Source of the DNA: Schizochytrium sp. TIO01
Taxonomy: Eukaryota; Sar; Bigyra; Thraustochytrida; Thraustochytriidae
Assembly: GCA_004764695.1 (NCBI GenBank)
Contig: SMSO01000036.1
Span: 1,260,001-1,324,000 of the forward strand
Reading direction: 5' to 3'
Length of the DNA stretch: 64,000 bases
Part shown: piece by piece, positions 21,832 to 33,183 of the stretch
How positions within the stretch are numbered: the stretch's first letter is position 1
Layout of the letters: the number at the start of each line of letters is the position of its first letter
Translations under genes and position numbers: made by a program
Notes under the pieces: generated by a model
Seen by the model: only the letters and a program-made list of their open reading frames with translations
The model's database searches: none
Told to the model about the DNA's origin: nothing

Positions 21832-22065
21832 ATGTTTGGGAGACATCTAACACGTCTTTCCTTTGAACGTGCCAGATATCCATATATCCATGGAAGAGAC
21901 ATAAAACGTAGACGTAGCTCAGTCATCAGATTCAGCAACACCCTTTGTGAGAATACATATCATAAGATTGTTGATTTAGTTACATGTATCCCCTCTTCCC
22001 ATTCCTTTCCGCTTTACGACCTCAAAAGTGAGCATATGGACATAAGATCTTACTTTTCTAATTAG
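21832..22065 (+). other. Recurring companion segment, copy b (plus strand)
   Basis: 77-codon frame on the plus strand, about 0.8 kb downstream of the only plus-strand 7TM copy. It aligns with copy a: P-x-x-H-x-x-D-I near the start, then VIRFS, then HKIVDLVT. At the DNA level cagattcagcaa and agattgttgat match caggattagcaa and gaattgttgat in copy a. Because it is inverted together with its 7TM neighbour, the two probably duplicate as one unit. It starts with ATG but an in-frame stop lies four codons upstream. Gene or relic cannot be decided. Confidence 0.45.
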
Positions 22066-22072
22066 GTTTGTC

Positions 22073-23119
22073 TTAAACTGGTGTTATAGCAACATGGCTC
22101 TTAAGAACCGACTCATTGACAGAGTCTAGCATTTTCTTAGTACCTGCTACAAGGGGTGAAACTGCTGAACTTCGCCTACTTGGATTACTTCCATTGCTCT
22201 TTAAACCATTATTAGTCTTTTGCTTTCGAGCCCACACGCTGGAGGTAATTTTCAATGCCGCGACCATGTTGGTTATGATATCGAATGGGCCCATTGCCCA
22301 ATCGACAAAATATAGGGAATAGTTCTCATTCTCAGAATGATTTTTTAGAGCGATTCGTACAGCGGTAATAACGATTAACGAAGCAAATGTGGTACATATT
22401 GTTAGTGCGCCCCATAATAAATTTTTTCTTGCTAATTTCAGTAAAGGATCGGAGGTTTTCGAGGTTGCTTTGATCTTACTCATTGATTCTGCCTGTTTCC
22501 ATACAGGATATACAAATAGGACAAGGAAAGCTGCAGATACAGATGCATCGCCAGCCATAAGAAGGACAGGAAGCCACCATGGAAATGTCTGTACACATAC
22601 TCCATTTGGGAGCAAAATTCCTCGAAGGATCACAAACATAATTGGAATTGAGCACAACATAGCAACGGTTCCTGCTGCAGCATACTGCCAAATATATCGT
22701 AATCGTTTGGAGTCAAGAGCGCCCGCAACTTGAGCTCGATGGAGAAAGATTAAATAACTGAATCCGTGCGATAAGACGTAAGTCGTGGCGGGGAGCGAAG
22801 CCAAAGCAGAGCACCAAGCCCATCCGTTTTCTGAAAACGTAACAACACCCAATACGCACATGGAAAATGTGCATGCAATCATGGCAAGGAGGTGCCCAAT
22901 CAGGAGTTTCAATATACGGCTTTGCGAGGGACTCCGCTTTTGGTTCTTGCTTCGCAATAGAACAAGAATAAACGCAGAAAGTCCTAATACAAATGCTGTT
23001 CCTGTTGTGATTGACTGCATTCTACGCATCTTTCGAAATCCTTCTGTGACGGTGAACCCAGGAATTTGCTTGACTGTTGTCTCACGACTACGTCGCACGA
23101 ACTCCTCAATGAACGACAT
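22073..23119 (-). CDS. 7TM receptor-like protein, left subfamily, divergent copy 4
   Basis: 348 residues, full seven-helix architecture with Cys103 (WAWCSA) and Cys175 (GVCVQTFPWW). It is the most divergent left-subfamily member: the acidic DD of the N-terminal motif is replaced (ETTVKQIPGF), TM3 ends FLHRAQVA, and the tail is Asn/Ser/Arg-rich. TM7 keeps VDWAMGPFDIITN. If the N-terminal acidic motif contributes to ligand binding or export, this copy should differ in specificity; that is speculation. Start ATG at 23119 aligns with its paralogues (MSF...). Confidence 0.85.
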   Translation of the reverse strand: MSFIEEFVRRSRETTVKQIPGFTVTEGFRKMRRMQSITTGTAFVLGLSAFILVLLRSKNQKRSPSQSRILKLLIGHLLAMIACTFSMCVLGVVTFSENGWAWCSALASLPATTYVLSHGFSYLIFLHRAQVAGALDSKRLRYIWQYAAAGTVAMLCSIPIMFVILRGILLPNGVCVQTFPWWLPVLLMAGDASVSAAFLVLFVYPVWKQAESMSKIKATSKTSDPLLKLARKNLLWGALTICTTFASLIVITAVRIALKNHSENENYSLYFVDWAMGPFDIITNMVAALKITSSVWARKQKTNNGLKSNGSNPSRRSSAVSPLVAGTKKMLDSVNESVLKSHVAITPV

Positions 23120-23962
23120 TCTGGTGCGGGCTTTGTCTTACTCACACGCAATAGACCATGATTATCAATAAGAAATAGGTTTGCTCGAAATTCGTTTTCC
23201 AATTTATGCATTAGAATTAGAGCGGTTCGATTGTCGCACACACCTCAGAACGGTCCCTTTATAAAATATTTAATAATAGGTATTGTCTAGTATTCTTTCA
23301 GCTGTTCAGGCGCTTCTCCTCACGTCCTATAACTCCGCGAGAATTCTTCCCTGCATAGATTCGGCCCAACAAGAGGCTAAGAGTTCAATGCATATATGCC
23401 CCTTTGTTTTCGTGTTGCCTATCGTATGAATTTCATCTCCATTCGTATGGAAGGAGGTGGGTAATTCCATGGCTACAAGTTTTTTATGTTAGAAAAAAAA
23501 ATTAAAAGAAAATTCAACCAGTCTTACTTATGCTAACAATTATTAACAAGTGTTCACAAAGAAGAAAATTAGGAAAGAGCTGTAGATTTTTCTATTGAGT
23601 ACGTACTGTCTTATGTCTGGCATTAACTGCACCCACATCTCCACTGGAATTATCTGGATAGCTTGATAAGAAGTCATAGTATATACTCTTACCAGATGGT
23701 ATCAAGTAGCCAAGAAATAAATATCAAAATACAGCATTTATTAAACTAGCTTCAACACAAGCATACATTCTGATTAGGAATCTATAAGACTTCAGTTTTA
23801 AACTAGTAATAGCACACGACATGAAGCATATGTTTCAGTATGTAAAATATTACAGTAGCTGGTTGTCATGATTCGTCAGTAAGAACCGAATTGGAAAAGG
23901 GGCTATTTCTGGCAGAATCGAATTGAGGAAATTGCAAAGTCAAGCTCCGAAATGCAGCTACT
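23120..23962. other. Spacer in 7TM array
   Basis: AT-rich. A minus-strand ctgccag acceptor at about 23909 followed by a short frame (IAPFPIRFLLTNHD) is suggestive but too short to call. No gene recognised. Confidence 0.5.
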
Positions 23963-24125
23963 CTAATTTACCTGATCAGAAATCAAAACCTTATTATTCA
24001 CAGGAAGCTTCAGCAATTTTTCAGTCATGCATGTACCTGTCATACTCTCCTTTGATGTGATTTGCGTGGGTTTAAAGTTTATACCTAACCATCCGACAGG
24101 CAGTTCATAGATCACGATTCGGAAC
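23963..24125 (-). other. Recurring companion segment, copy c, exon-like
   Basis: Downstream of 7TM copy 5 on the same strand. After a good acceptor (attactcttgattag, ending at 24126) the frame reads FRIVIYELPVGW, which aligns with LRIVDLHTY of copy a and LKVYTHYLPVG of copy f, and runs about 50 codons to a stop at 23963. A CAG/GTAAAT donor sits at 23972/23971, nine bases before the stop, so the exon could also continue by splicing. No family recognised. Confidence 0.45.
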
Positions 24126-24338
24126 CTAATCAAGAGTAATGTGTAATGTTTCAAGAGCCACCAGAAGCTACATAGAAAATATAGCACAAAATTTTAGCAA
24201 GAATAATAAGTTTATATTTTAAGAGCCTGATTGCAAAAAAATGAGTCCCAAATTCTTGTCAAAATCTACTGGCATGCAACGTTCCTTTGTTGATCAAACA
24301 TCTAAAATGTGCAAGCACACTTTCAGATATAAGTGAGC

Positions 24339-25355
24339 TCAAGAGCTTAAGCGTAGTGATGATCTGAACCCCTTTTGTGTTGCGAAATCCTTTGAAAACA
24401 ATACAATGCTTCTAATTACTGATTGGTGGCTTGCGCCTGGCATGACCCGAGTTGGCTGTACCTTCCAGACCGGGCTTGTAAGCTTCAAAGCTACGATCAA
24501 ATTGCATGTCGTCTCAAATGGACCAAACGCCCAGTCCAAAAGAGAAATTGAGTAAGAATCTCCACCCCGCCGTTGTAATATGAACGCGGACAAAATAACA
24601 ATGAGAATATATGAAATAGTTGACAATAACGACAAAGAACCCCATACTAGGTTTTTTTTTGCAATAAATAGTAATTTTTCGCCACTTTCAACCATAGCAA
24701 CTTGATCTTTCAAAAAGCGAGCCTGGGCTTGAACAGGCAAAACAAACAGAGCCATAAATGCTACACCTAATGGGACTTCAACGACAAGCACAATGATGCC
24801 TCCCCACCATGGATATGTGTGTGTACACACACCATTTGGCAGAAGCTCCCCGCGAACCATCGCAAAAATGAAGACTGTACCAACTACGGTTGTATAGGTC
24901 CCAATTACTGCTATGTGCATTGCCATGTTGACTATTGATGCTTGTGGCATGTTTCGAGAGACAATTTTAGACCGATGGAGAAAGATTAAGTCCGAAAAGC
25001 AGTGAGAAAGAGCATATGTAGTCGATGGAAATGACCCCAAGAATGCACAGGTTCTCCAATGCCCAATTCTCAGATGAATGGTTCCGAATAGTGCCATCAT
25101 AAAGTTCGTAATGATATTTGAAGAAATGTGCAAAAGCAATAACTTAAAAAGATAGGACTGCGTTTGCGTGCGTCTCACCGCACGACTATGCAGAAGAACA
25201 TAAATTGCAACAATAGTTGCAAAACCCAGTGCAAGAATTGAGCAGATTGCTTGCATTTTGCGCAAAGATTCAAAAGCTGCACTTTCTTCGAAGAGATCAT
25301 CTTCGATGACTGTGTTATTCCTTGATCGACTAAAGACATCCGAGATAACACGCAT
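24339..25355 (-). CDS. 7TM receptor-like protein, right subfamily, copy 5
   Basis: 338 residues with seven helices. The loop before TM5 reads GVCTHTYPWWGG, so it belongs to the right subfamily; the TM3 cysteine is in WRTCAF. TM3 ends FLHRSKIV. The N terminus is the variant MRVISDVFSRSRNNTVIEDD, longer by two residues than the left-subfamily form. The third cytoplasmic loop carries VESGEKLLFIAKKN in place of the AESSxKLMxIAKKN of its neighbours. TM7 keeps LDWAFGPFETTCN. It is the first right-subfamily gene next to the boundary with the left block. The ATG at 25355 was chosen by alignment. Function is inferred from topology. Confidence 0.85.
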   Translation of the reverse strand: MRVISDVFSRSRNNTVIEDDLFEESAAFESLRKMQAICSILALGFATIVAIYVLLHSRAVRRTQTQSYLFKLLLLHISSNIITNFMMALFGTIHLRIGHWRTCAFLGSFPSTTYALSHCFSDLIFLHRSKIVSRNMPQASIVNMAMHIAVIGTYTTVVGTVFIFAMVRGELLPNGVCTHTYPWWGGIIVLVVEVPLGVAFMALFVLPVQAQARFLKDQVAMVESGEKLLFIAKKNLVWGSLSLLSTISYILIVILSAFILQRRGGDSYSISLLDWAFGPFETTCNLIVALKLTSPVWKVQPTRVMPGASHQSVIRSIVLFSKDFATQKGFRSSLRLSS

Positions 25356-26019
25356 GCTTCCTTCTCCACGACGCGATCAATGTGATAAATGAAATGAAAT
25401 GAACCTAGTAGTGCCTCCTTTTGGCACCCTTTTAGTGATAGCCATGCATTGCTGCAATATCCCTCCAACGATGCCGGATGCCCTGTCAGACACTGCTCTT
25501 GCAATGTTTGCAGGTTTGCAGGTTTACTGGCATGAACTACAGAAACGTTTCCTTTCAACGTCGAATTTACAATGCAAGAGAGAGCGAGAGAGAGAGAGAG
25601 AGAGAGAAATAACATAAAACAATTAATAAATTCTAATTTTAAATGGTTATTTATAAAATAAAGTGAACTAACTGTTTACATACTATCTTATTCCCATATC
25701 TGTTATTTAGCTTTTTGCTTTCTTCTTTTTAAAAGTAAAAGTTAGAAGAAAAAAACTATTAAAAAAATACTAATATTAAAAAAGATAAACCACTTTATTC
25801 ATTACTTATGTGAGAAATAAAATCATTGCTCTTTAAAAGTTGACGATCAACAGATTTGGTCCCATCACCCCAAACTATCACCCCCTCTATGTTCGTGCAT
25901 GTTCCAAGTAGCATGAGTAATAAGAGAACTGATAAGTAGAGAACAATGTCACTTTGCTAGTTCTTGTTTGTTGAACCAAACTGTGACCTAGTAAACTTGC
26001 CCACTCGTATTATTTGTCC
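25356..26019. other. Spacer in 7TM array
   Basis: Contains a GA microsatellite (25577-25607) close upstream of copy 5, then AT-rich sequence with A/T runs. No gene seen. Confidence 0.6.
25577..25607. repeat. GA dinucleotide microsatellite
   Basis: About fifteen GA units with one C interruption, 220 bp upstream of a 7TM start codon. Confidence 0.9.
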
Positions 26020-26198
26020 TTAAAAGAAGCAATCGATAGGGGACGTGAAAGTCTCTGTGGGGAGCGGAGCAGGTGCATGATTAAACTCCGATGCTCTTGC
26101 GCAGTTCACTCTACCAGGTACAAATGTAACACAAAGACGGCCGAAGTTCTGCTCTATTTGGATCACTACTAGTCTCAAGGAAAGGACGCTACGAACTC
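26020..26198 (-). other. Recurring companion segment, copy d, exon-like
   Basis: Minus-strand frame entered after an excellent acceptor (ccctattttgtttcag, ending at 26199). It begins VRSVLSLRLVVIQIE, which aligns with VRVIQRPFVRYRIS of copy a, continues LCVTFVPG and stops at 26020. The DNA gttacatttgtacc matches gttacatgtatccc of copy b. It lies 2.5 kb downstream of 7TM copy 6. The acceptor argues for a spliced gene rather than pure decay. Confidence 0.45.
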
Positions 26199-28743
26199 CT
26201 GAAACAAAATAGGGAATGTTCCGTTGGGAAATGTGTAAATTTACGGCTAACAGAAGCAAGGTTTCTCTTAAATATTGTTGGCATCCATATGTATTATATT
26301 TCATTTTTAAAAAATAACTTTCGAAGTTTAAAAAAAAAAATTAACCTACAGGAGGGTATAAATATATTTAAAAGTTGACACCATCTGTTGGTAAGGGATA
26401 CGAGGTAAGTTTAGACTTTGGCTATATGCTAATTCCCGGTCTTGCATGGACAGTTGATCAATTGACCTGGCCAAGCTTGCCTTGAGAAAAGACGTTTGCT
26501 GGTTGAAAAGTCAAACAGAGACTTCAGATCTGTGCTGCGCAACTTGACAGATGCGCTAGCACATGGTTCTTGCATGTTCTTGTAATGTCTCTATATGTCG
26601 ATGAATTATATTTTAAAATCTGTAAGCCCTTCAGATCGAAACATCAGGAATGGAGGATCAACTAATTGATACTTTTATTGAATAGATATCGCGTGCCATG
26701 ACCGTACATTGAAAAGATGATAATATGGAGCGATAGATAAGCTTCATTCTCGATATGACATTGTATCGATAGAAGGTCAATGTAAATTATTTAAATATTT
26801 CTGTCAAACTATTGTATGATTGAAAAATGGTCATAAAGTCATTTTATTATAGCACATTATTGCATACAAAAGTCGAGTAAGCCTCTATATGCACCATCTA
26901 CTGCTCTAATGCACCTTTTCATTCTCGCCATGATGTCATCTGTCAGCTTCAGAAAATTTAAGCGAACTCGGCATAGGAGAATAATTCTTAACCTTAGGTA
27001 TTCTCTGTTCGATCCATTTAAAACAGCTGATTTTTTTTGTTATAGACTAGCTGCTGATTTTAACAGTAATGATTGCATAATCTTGATAGAGTGCGTTTGT
27101 AACTATTAATCATTAGTTCACAGCAAATCGAGTTCGAAATAGACCATACTATTCATGCGCTGGAAGAGTGTTATTGCGAAAAATCTAGCAGGTAACTATA
27201 AACTCGTTTTGATGACTTCAAATAGCTAGTATATTCGAAAGACCGCAAATTGGTGGTACTTTAGTTCAAAACATGACTTGTACCTTTGCAAAACAGAATT
27301 TTTAAAATTACATACGGGATTAGTATCCAGTCAAATTTATCTCTAATGTAAGATCAAACAGTATCAAAAGTCTGAAAAGTGACTTATACAGACTTAAAGA
27401 ACTTGGGGAGCGGTACAAGAGAGTGTTGGCCGTTTTAGTAGGTTTTGCAAGTAGCGCAGCGGCTTAGAACCTAAACAAAGCTTGACTCATTCGCACGAAT
27501 ACACGCAGATAAATAAGAACAAACACCTCAAGCTATATCAGCAGGATATTACATCCATTTTCAAGATGTTTTGTGGGTCCAAAACTCGTGAAATTCATGT
27601 GTATGCTTCGAAATATGATCAAGAACTCGTCCGTCATATTGAAATTAGGCATCTTACCAAATAATCTCAATCATGTCGTGCTCTGAATACAGAGCATTTT
27701 TGATAAACTCTTATGACAACTTTTAAAGTCAATTTTCTTTTAGATTTTTCGCAAAGGGCTTTATCAGAGACATACATCTGTTCAGTTTTACTGAAAATCG
27801 CAAATCTTTACCAATTATATTTTGGCTTTGATTGTATGGTTGGGTATTCTCTTCTTCTTTATTTCTTTTGATCTGCCCGATGCTGATCTCTGAGACGGCT
27901 CGCTTAACTTGACAATAAAACACAAGGCAAGTGCACCTCAAAGCTGTTCAGGGGTTCTGCACGCGGGAAAGCTGTCGAGCTCGGGTGCAGCCAAGACGGA
28001 GCAATCCAGGAATAGCTGACTGCATTGAGCTCGACTCTCTCAATGAGACTCTACGTTTCTTATCTGGAGATCATGGGTCTTGTGGCACTCTCATATCCTA
28101 TTCTATCTGGGTGAAAGAAAGGTCATTCTAGCGCCCAAGATGCTGCAATTGGCAACTACGAATCTTTCAATACTGACGATCCGTCGCTTTCCTCAGTAAG
28201 TTCAGTACTCCTGGTCTTTTCCTCTGTTGTCTTTAGCGATGAGGCTAGCAGCATGAACATGCAGACCAAAAGTAAACAAATCAATTTCCTTGAACCTCAC
28301 TCTCGCATGTGATTATAGCTTTCCCATAAATTTTATAAATTGAAGCTCCTGGAGTAGATTACAAGATTGAATTCCACCTTTCGGGTTTCTTCCTTTTTCA
28401 AAGAAAAGTATTCATATCTTTGGGCTCATGTTCCTATTATATTGTATTGCTCTCATGTATATAGGTCAATCCTAGTGTAATGAATCCTAGAAGCAGAAAT
28501 GTAAGGCTGCATGTTTATATTTTATTTCAAGAAAAAAAGACTTCAGTTCTTGGACTGAAGCTCCACTGTATAATTGCAAAAGAAATTAATAAATTCTCTG
28601 TAAATCCATAAGCTTTGTTTCACGCTGAGCTACAATTAGCATTACGTGCGAGTGCACTTATTAAGTGGAATAACTTAGACATTGTTCTCTAATAAATAAT
28701 ACAACAGTATACCATTAAATCACCCTTCATCCATTCATTCGTA
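26199..28743. other. Long spacer in 7TM array
   Basis: About 2.5 kb, AT-rich. A GC-richer patch at 27930-28130 has open frames in both directions but no recognisable product. It would hold the 3' UTR of 7TM copy 6 and possibly the upstream exons of the companion segment at 26020. Confidence 0.5.
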
Positions 28744-29769
28744 TCACGATTGGAACTCTGCGAGATTATCACTCCGTCTAATATTATTGTTTGTGTATGA
28801 CCTGGATAACATCTTGATACTTCGAACTAAAGAATCGGTCATCTTAGTTCGGGGAACAACAGAACTGGATGAAGCTTTCCATACTGGTTGTGTAAGTTTC
28901 AGTGCTGCCAGCAAATTTGCGGAAGTTTCAAATGGACCCAAACTCCAATCTAACATATATATAGCCCCATTATGACTCTTACTCAATTCAAGGATGGTTC
29001 TTGCAACCATCACTATCGACATAAAGACGAGCGTTGTACACAAAGACAACGACCCCCACAAGAAATTTCGCCGAGCGATACGCATTAACCTTTTGCTACT
29101 TTGTGCTGTTGCTGTATGCTCAGAGAGAAACTTAGCTTCTTTTCGGAGCGGTCCAATAAAATGAATTAGGAAGGATGTACCGAGAAGAAATTCAACCATA
29201 AGAACAACTATGCTGCCCCACCAGGGATATGTATGAGTACAGACCCCATTGGGTAGCAGAATCCCGCGGAGTAGAATATAATTTCCGCCAACACTAATGA
29301 GAGTAATGTAGGTGCATATTCTAGCAATGTATAGAGATATATCCATAGCTCTCGAAGTATTTATGTTCTTTGTGACTAAATTCGACCTTTGCAGAAATAT
29401 TAAATTAGAAAATGCGTGTGATGAAATGTACAGGGTACCAGGCATCGACCCAAGGAATGAGCACCATCGCCAGTTTTCCGTTTCAATAGTTACCATACCG
29501 AGAAGCATCATGAAGAAATTAGAAGAAGTATTTGCGATGATGTGTATTAGTAGCAGTTTAAAAAGATACTGCTGGGTAGAAGTTCTCCGCACAAAGCGAC
29601 TGTGATACACGACATAGAGCAGAGCTATAATGCTCCACAAAAAAGCCATACACCCAGCAACCGCCTGCACTTTTCTTAGATGATAAAATGATACAGACGC
29701 GACGAAGCCATCATTATCAATCACAGTTGAGGATTGGCTTCTTCTAATCACTCGGTCGTAAAAGCTCAT
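28744..29769 (-). CDS. 7TM receptor-like protein, right subfamily, copy 6
   Basis: 341 residues. Right-subfamily signature GVCTHTYPWWGS before TM5 and WRWCSFLGSMPG at TM3; TM3 ends FLQRSNLV. N-terminal motif RSQSSTVIDNDGFVASVSF departs from the usual TTV and from the acidic E after F. The third cytoplasmic loop has the shared FLSEHTATAQSSKRLM. TM7 has MLDWSLGPFETSANLLAAL. The tail is basic and Ser-rich, ending in DNLAEFQS. ATG at 29769 aligns with its paralogues. Function is inferred from topology. Confidence 0.85.
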   Translation of the reverse strand: MSFYDRVIRRSQSSTVIDNDGFVASVSFYHLRKVQAVAGCMAFLWSIIALLYVVYHSRFVRRTSTQQYLFKLLLIHIIANTSSNFFMMLLGMVTIETENWRWCSFLGSMPGTLYISSHAFSNLIFLQRSNLVTKNINTSRAMDISLYIARICTYITLISVGGNYILLRGILLPNGVCTHTYPWWGSIVVLMVEFLLGTSFLIHFIGPLRKEAKFLSEHTATAQSSKRLMRIARRNFLWGSLSLCTTLVFMSIVMVARTILELSKSHNGAIYMLDWSLGPFETSANLLAALKLTQPVWKASSSSVVPRTKMTDSLVRSIKMLSRSYTNNNIRRSDNLAEFQS

Positions 29770-30569
29770 TGGTCAACTAGATCATATTATGCCAGTGCGG
29801 TTAGGCAAAGCGTTGCCTTCCTCATTCAACTAACCTAGGTTTGCGAGGGTTCTAAATGTGCTCGAGCCCAGGTCTTGATTGGGTAATTAATCCGACCATG
29901 CCTTGCAAGGTCAGTTTCTCAGCTCTGTGATGTGGGGGCGAGTGTAGAAACTACTAGCACAACAAGAAGAGATCCGTTGGATTGAACCTGTTATATTCCA
30001 AAAATAACTCAAAGAATGACCTCTTTAACAGACGACAGAAGTTGTAGTGTCAAGTTGATCCTTAGATTTAATGCATTTTACTCTCCGATGTGCCCAATTT
30101 TAAAACTACAAACTACAAACTGCAAGCTGTAAAAAAAACTTCAAACCTGAATTAAGCCCATTATAGGCGTTTTCTTGTGAAGGCGAATACCACAAACGCT
30201 TAAGATAATTACTATACAGCTCCTAGTATAGTGAACAAAATTGTTTGAAAGGAGATCCCTTTGAGCACAAATAAATAGAAAACCTCAGTTATAATACCGA
30301 CTATCTTTTTTGGACTTTGAGAAAATATCCAAGATCTGCACTAGAGGCCGTTCCACGCAGGTTCACACCAAACGCTTCAACACATAATTGCAAATGAGGT
30401 TTCAGCAAGTGATATTTATATTATGTACTCTCGCGAGGTGATCAAGGAAAACCAATTACAACTCAACAAAAAGGTTAATCTATTTTGAACTTGAACTAAG
30501 AAGATTGAAATAATAGTTGATAACTCAATATACATTGGAGGAAAAACACCGTTCCTGAATAAATCTATA
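29770..30569. other. Spacer in 7TM array
   Basis: AT-rich. A short minus frame near 30300-30390 (FGVNLRGTASSADLGYF) looks protein-like but is only about 27 codons. No gene called. Confidence 0.5.
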
Positions 30570-31736
30570 TTACTGAATAGCCTTGATAGAGGGTGCCCTA
30601 GAAGTTAATAGCGAACTAGATTTTTTAATTGATTGACCAGACCTAATTTGCGATGGTCCTGACAATGCTCTTGCGGTTGATTGCCGATTCGGTTGCCAAT
30701 TCAAACTTGATGGAAGCTGGGAAGATCTACGCAAGTCATTGTTTGTATTGCTTCTTGGGAAGAAGCTTAAACGTTGCAATACATGGTGATTCTCGCTGCT
30801 GCTGCTTTTATAACCGCGAGATAAAATCTTATTATTTCTTCTCCAGACAGGAGCTGTAAGTTGTAGCGCTGCTAACAAATTAGCCGATGTTTCGATAGGT
30901 CCAAACGCCCAATCTAACATATAAACTGCATATACCTCATCATTGTTTGTCTCGAGTACAATTCTTGCAATAATTACTATCCAAATAAAGCAAAATGTGG
31001 TTGCCAATGAAATAGAACCCCAGTACAGGTTCTTTTTTGCAATCTTCATAAGCTTTAAACTGCTTTCGGCAGTCGCTGCATGTTCAGAGAGAAATTTTGC
31101 TTGTGCTCGAACGGGCTCAACAAAAAGAATCAAAAATGCTGTGGCAAGTGACAGGTCACCAACTAAAACCACAATAGCGGCCCACCATGGATAAGTGTGT
31201 GTGCAGACATTATTTGGAAGTAGCATGCCGCGAAGAAATACATAGCATGCTCCAACCACTAGAAGCATAGCATACGTTCCAAACGTAGTAATTCTAAGAG
31301 TGTTTCTCAATGTTATTGAACCTTGCATATTCTTGGTCACTACCTTCGATCTTTGTAGAAAGATTAAATTTGAAAATGCATGTGAAGTCACGTAAGCTGG
31401 TCCTGGCATTGAACCTAGAAAGGAGCATAGCTGCCAATGTTTCGGATATATATAGACTGTGCCCAGAAGCATCATATGAAAGTTTGAAATAATATTTGCT
31501 GCAACATGTGCCAGTAGAAGCTTAAATAAGTAGCTTTGTGCCGGAGTTCTCTTCACATGCTGACTTTGGAACAAGACGTATGCTAATGCAAGAAGTCCAA
31601 GAACAAACGCAAGTGTTCCACCGGCCGCTTGCATTGCTCTTAAGCTCACGAAAGCTTCTGTTTCAACAAAACCATCATCAACCAAGACTGTAGTTTCTTT
31701 TGATCTCTTTATGACGGAATTAAAATAATTGCCCAT
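30570..31736 (-). CDS. 7TM receptor-like protein, right subfamily, copy 7, long tail
   Basis: 388 residues, the longest member. Cys104 (WQLCSFLGSMPG) and Cys178 (NVCTHTYPWWAA) are the predicted extracellular pair; TM3 ends FLQRSKVV. The third cytoplasmic loop reads FLSEHAATAESSLKLM, which is almost fixed in the right subfamily. TM7 has MLDWAFGPIETSANLLAAL. The extra length is a cytoplasmic tail of about 88 residues, rich in Ser, Arg and Asn, with several R-x-x-S sites; such tails often carry phosphorylation sites in receptors. N-terminal motif TTVLVDDGFVETEAF is canonical. Start by ATG at 31736. Confidence 0.86.
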   Translation of the reverse strand: MGNYFNSVIKRSKETTVLVDDGFVETEAFVSLRAMQAAGGTLAFVLGLLALAYVLFQSQHVKRTPAQSYLFKLLLAHVAANIISNFHMMLLGTVYIYPKHWQLCSFLGSMPGPAYVTSHAFSNLIFLQRSKVVTKNMQGSITLRNTLRITTFGTYAMLLVVGACYVFLRGMLLPNNVCTHTYPWWAAIVVLVGDLSLATAFLILFVEPVRAQAKFLSEHAATAESSLKLMKIAKKNLYWGSISLATTFCFIWIVIIARIVLETNNDEVYAVYMLDWAFGPIETSANLLAALQLTAPVWRRNNKILSRGYKSSSSENHHVLQRLSFFPRSNTNNDLRRSSQLPSSLNWQPNRQSTARALSGPSQIRSGQSIKKSSSLLTSRAPSIKAIQ

Positions 31737-32163
31737 TTGTCTTTCGAAATATTGATTGTACTACACAAAACGCATTTAGGCAAACTGGATCAGGTCTCGC
31801 AAGCAATGGGTGCCTCAGGCGTACTGTTTCTGGTTCGCAGTAGTTTGCAAATGTAAATGTATGTGAAGTGGAAGACTGCCACTAATACCTGGCAGAAGTA
31901 CGTGTTAGATAGGGCAAGTGCCCAACCTATGCTCTATACTTTGAACTGTGACCATTTCAATTCTGCATTCGTTCCTTGTCAGGCATTCCAGACAGTGCCA
32001 AGCTACCAAGTTATATTACCTTAGTTCCTAAATATATCAGATGGTCAACAAGTAGAAAGGAAGCACATTGCACCTTTACTGTAAGGGTATGTAATAAAAA
32101 ATAATGTTACTGTTGAGCTTGATTCTCACATTCACTTGAAGCACACTAAGAACAATTTTCGTG
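31737..32163. other. Spacer in 7TM array
   Basis: Upstream region of 7TM copy 7. No gene, repeat or clear motif seen. Confidence 0.6.
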
Positions 32164-32367
32164 TTATTTTGTTTTTGGTTGTTTCACGTACTGAGGTAAC
32201 TTATGAGCCAAACTGGCCGGGTTGAACGGAGTTGTGTCTCTATTCGGTACCGCTTGAACCGTGTCGAGATTTGCAGTATATAGATATAGACCGGGGAGAA
32301 CTTCGTACTTCTTCATGATTTTGTCCGTTGAAATCTCCTCACGGAAGAAGTGCTTCATTAATTCCAT
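32164..32367 (-). other. Recurring companion segment, copy e
   Basis: 67-codon minus frame, downstream of 7TM copy 8 and on its strand, starting with ATG. Its second half, GLYLYTANLDTVQAVP followed by TPFN, aligns with GLKVYTHYLPVGNVP and TPLN of copy f. It ends in a Lys-rich QYVKQPKTK and a stop. A further minus frame at 32760-32948 (FRSSFYLHFKISIE) resembles the start of copy d and may be an upstream exon or another relic. Small gene, last exon or relic: undecided. Confidence 0.35.
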
Positions 32368-33183
32368 GGAATAGACATTTGTTAGGAAGGAAGCTTTTCG
32401 AAGATCAGCATGTAATGATCACATGAAGAGTATTGTGAACTGTGTATTCAGCAAATGAAGTAATGTCCTTATTTTCATCACTCTTGGTATATAGGCCTGC
32501 TTCTCGTTTTTCTTTTCTTTTTCAATAGAGTAAAAACTTTTCATGAAAATATAGTTAGAAGTTATATAAGGAATTATTATTAAAAGTTTGGGGGACATGT
32601 GACGATCTATTGCTTAGTCTAAGAGGGCTCTTGCTGCACTAGTATAATTAAATGCATACATCATGACCAGGGAACGCATAGCTATCTAAACTCTGTTTGT
32701 CCCATGTCGTAAAAAAATCATGTCATCTTGCCCACAAATTTTATCTGATAAAGTACTTCTCATGAATAGAACCTCTGAAAGTGAATGATGTGATTGATAC
32801 ATGAAACAAGACCATGGTTTGGACACATTGGCTTTACTAAATCATACAAAGGTAGACTAGTCTTTATCTTATTCTCAATTGAAATCTTGAAATGTAGATA
32901 GAAACTACTACGAAACGTGCATAGACAGAATATCTCAAGATTCATCAACTTTGCAATTTAAAGCGTGTCAGGAGCCTTCACACAGAGAAAACAATAAATA
33001 AACTTAGTAACTGTGGCAGGATATTCACAAATGCACGGATCATACCATACCAAATAGACTCAGACTCAGTTTATATGCCTAGGCTGAAAAACTGAAATGA
33101 CGACACTAAATAAGCGTCATTTCAAGAATATCAAGATTTGTGGTGTATATCAAGACTGGTAGATTCGTCCTGAAATACCATTG
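32368..33183. other. Spacer with possible companion-gene exon
   Basis: AT-rich spacer. The minus frame at 32760-32948 is the only stretch with a resemblance to other sequences in the window (see the segment at 32164). Confidence 0.45.

Noticed and set aside
23854-23908. Second exon of companion copy c (IAPFPIRFLLTNHD)
   Set aside because: Short; the aligned order of motifs places the conserved end of the segment in the 23963-24125 exon instead.
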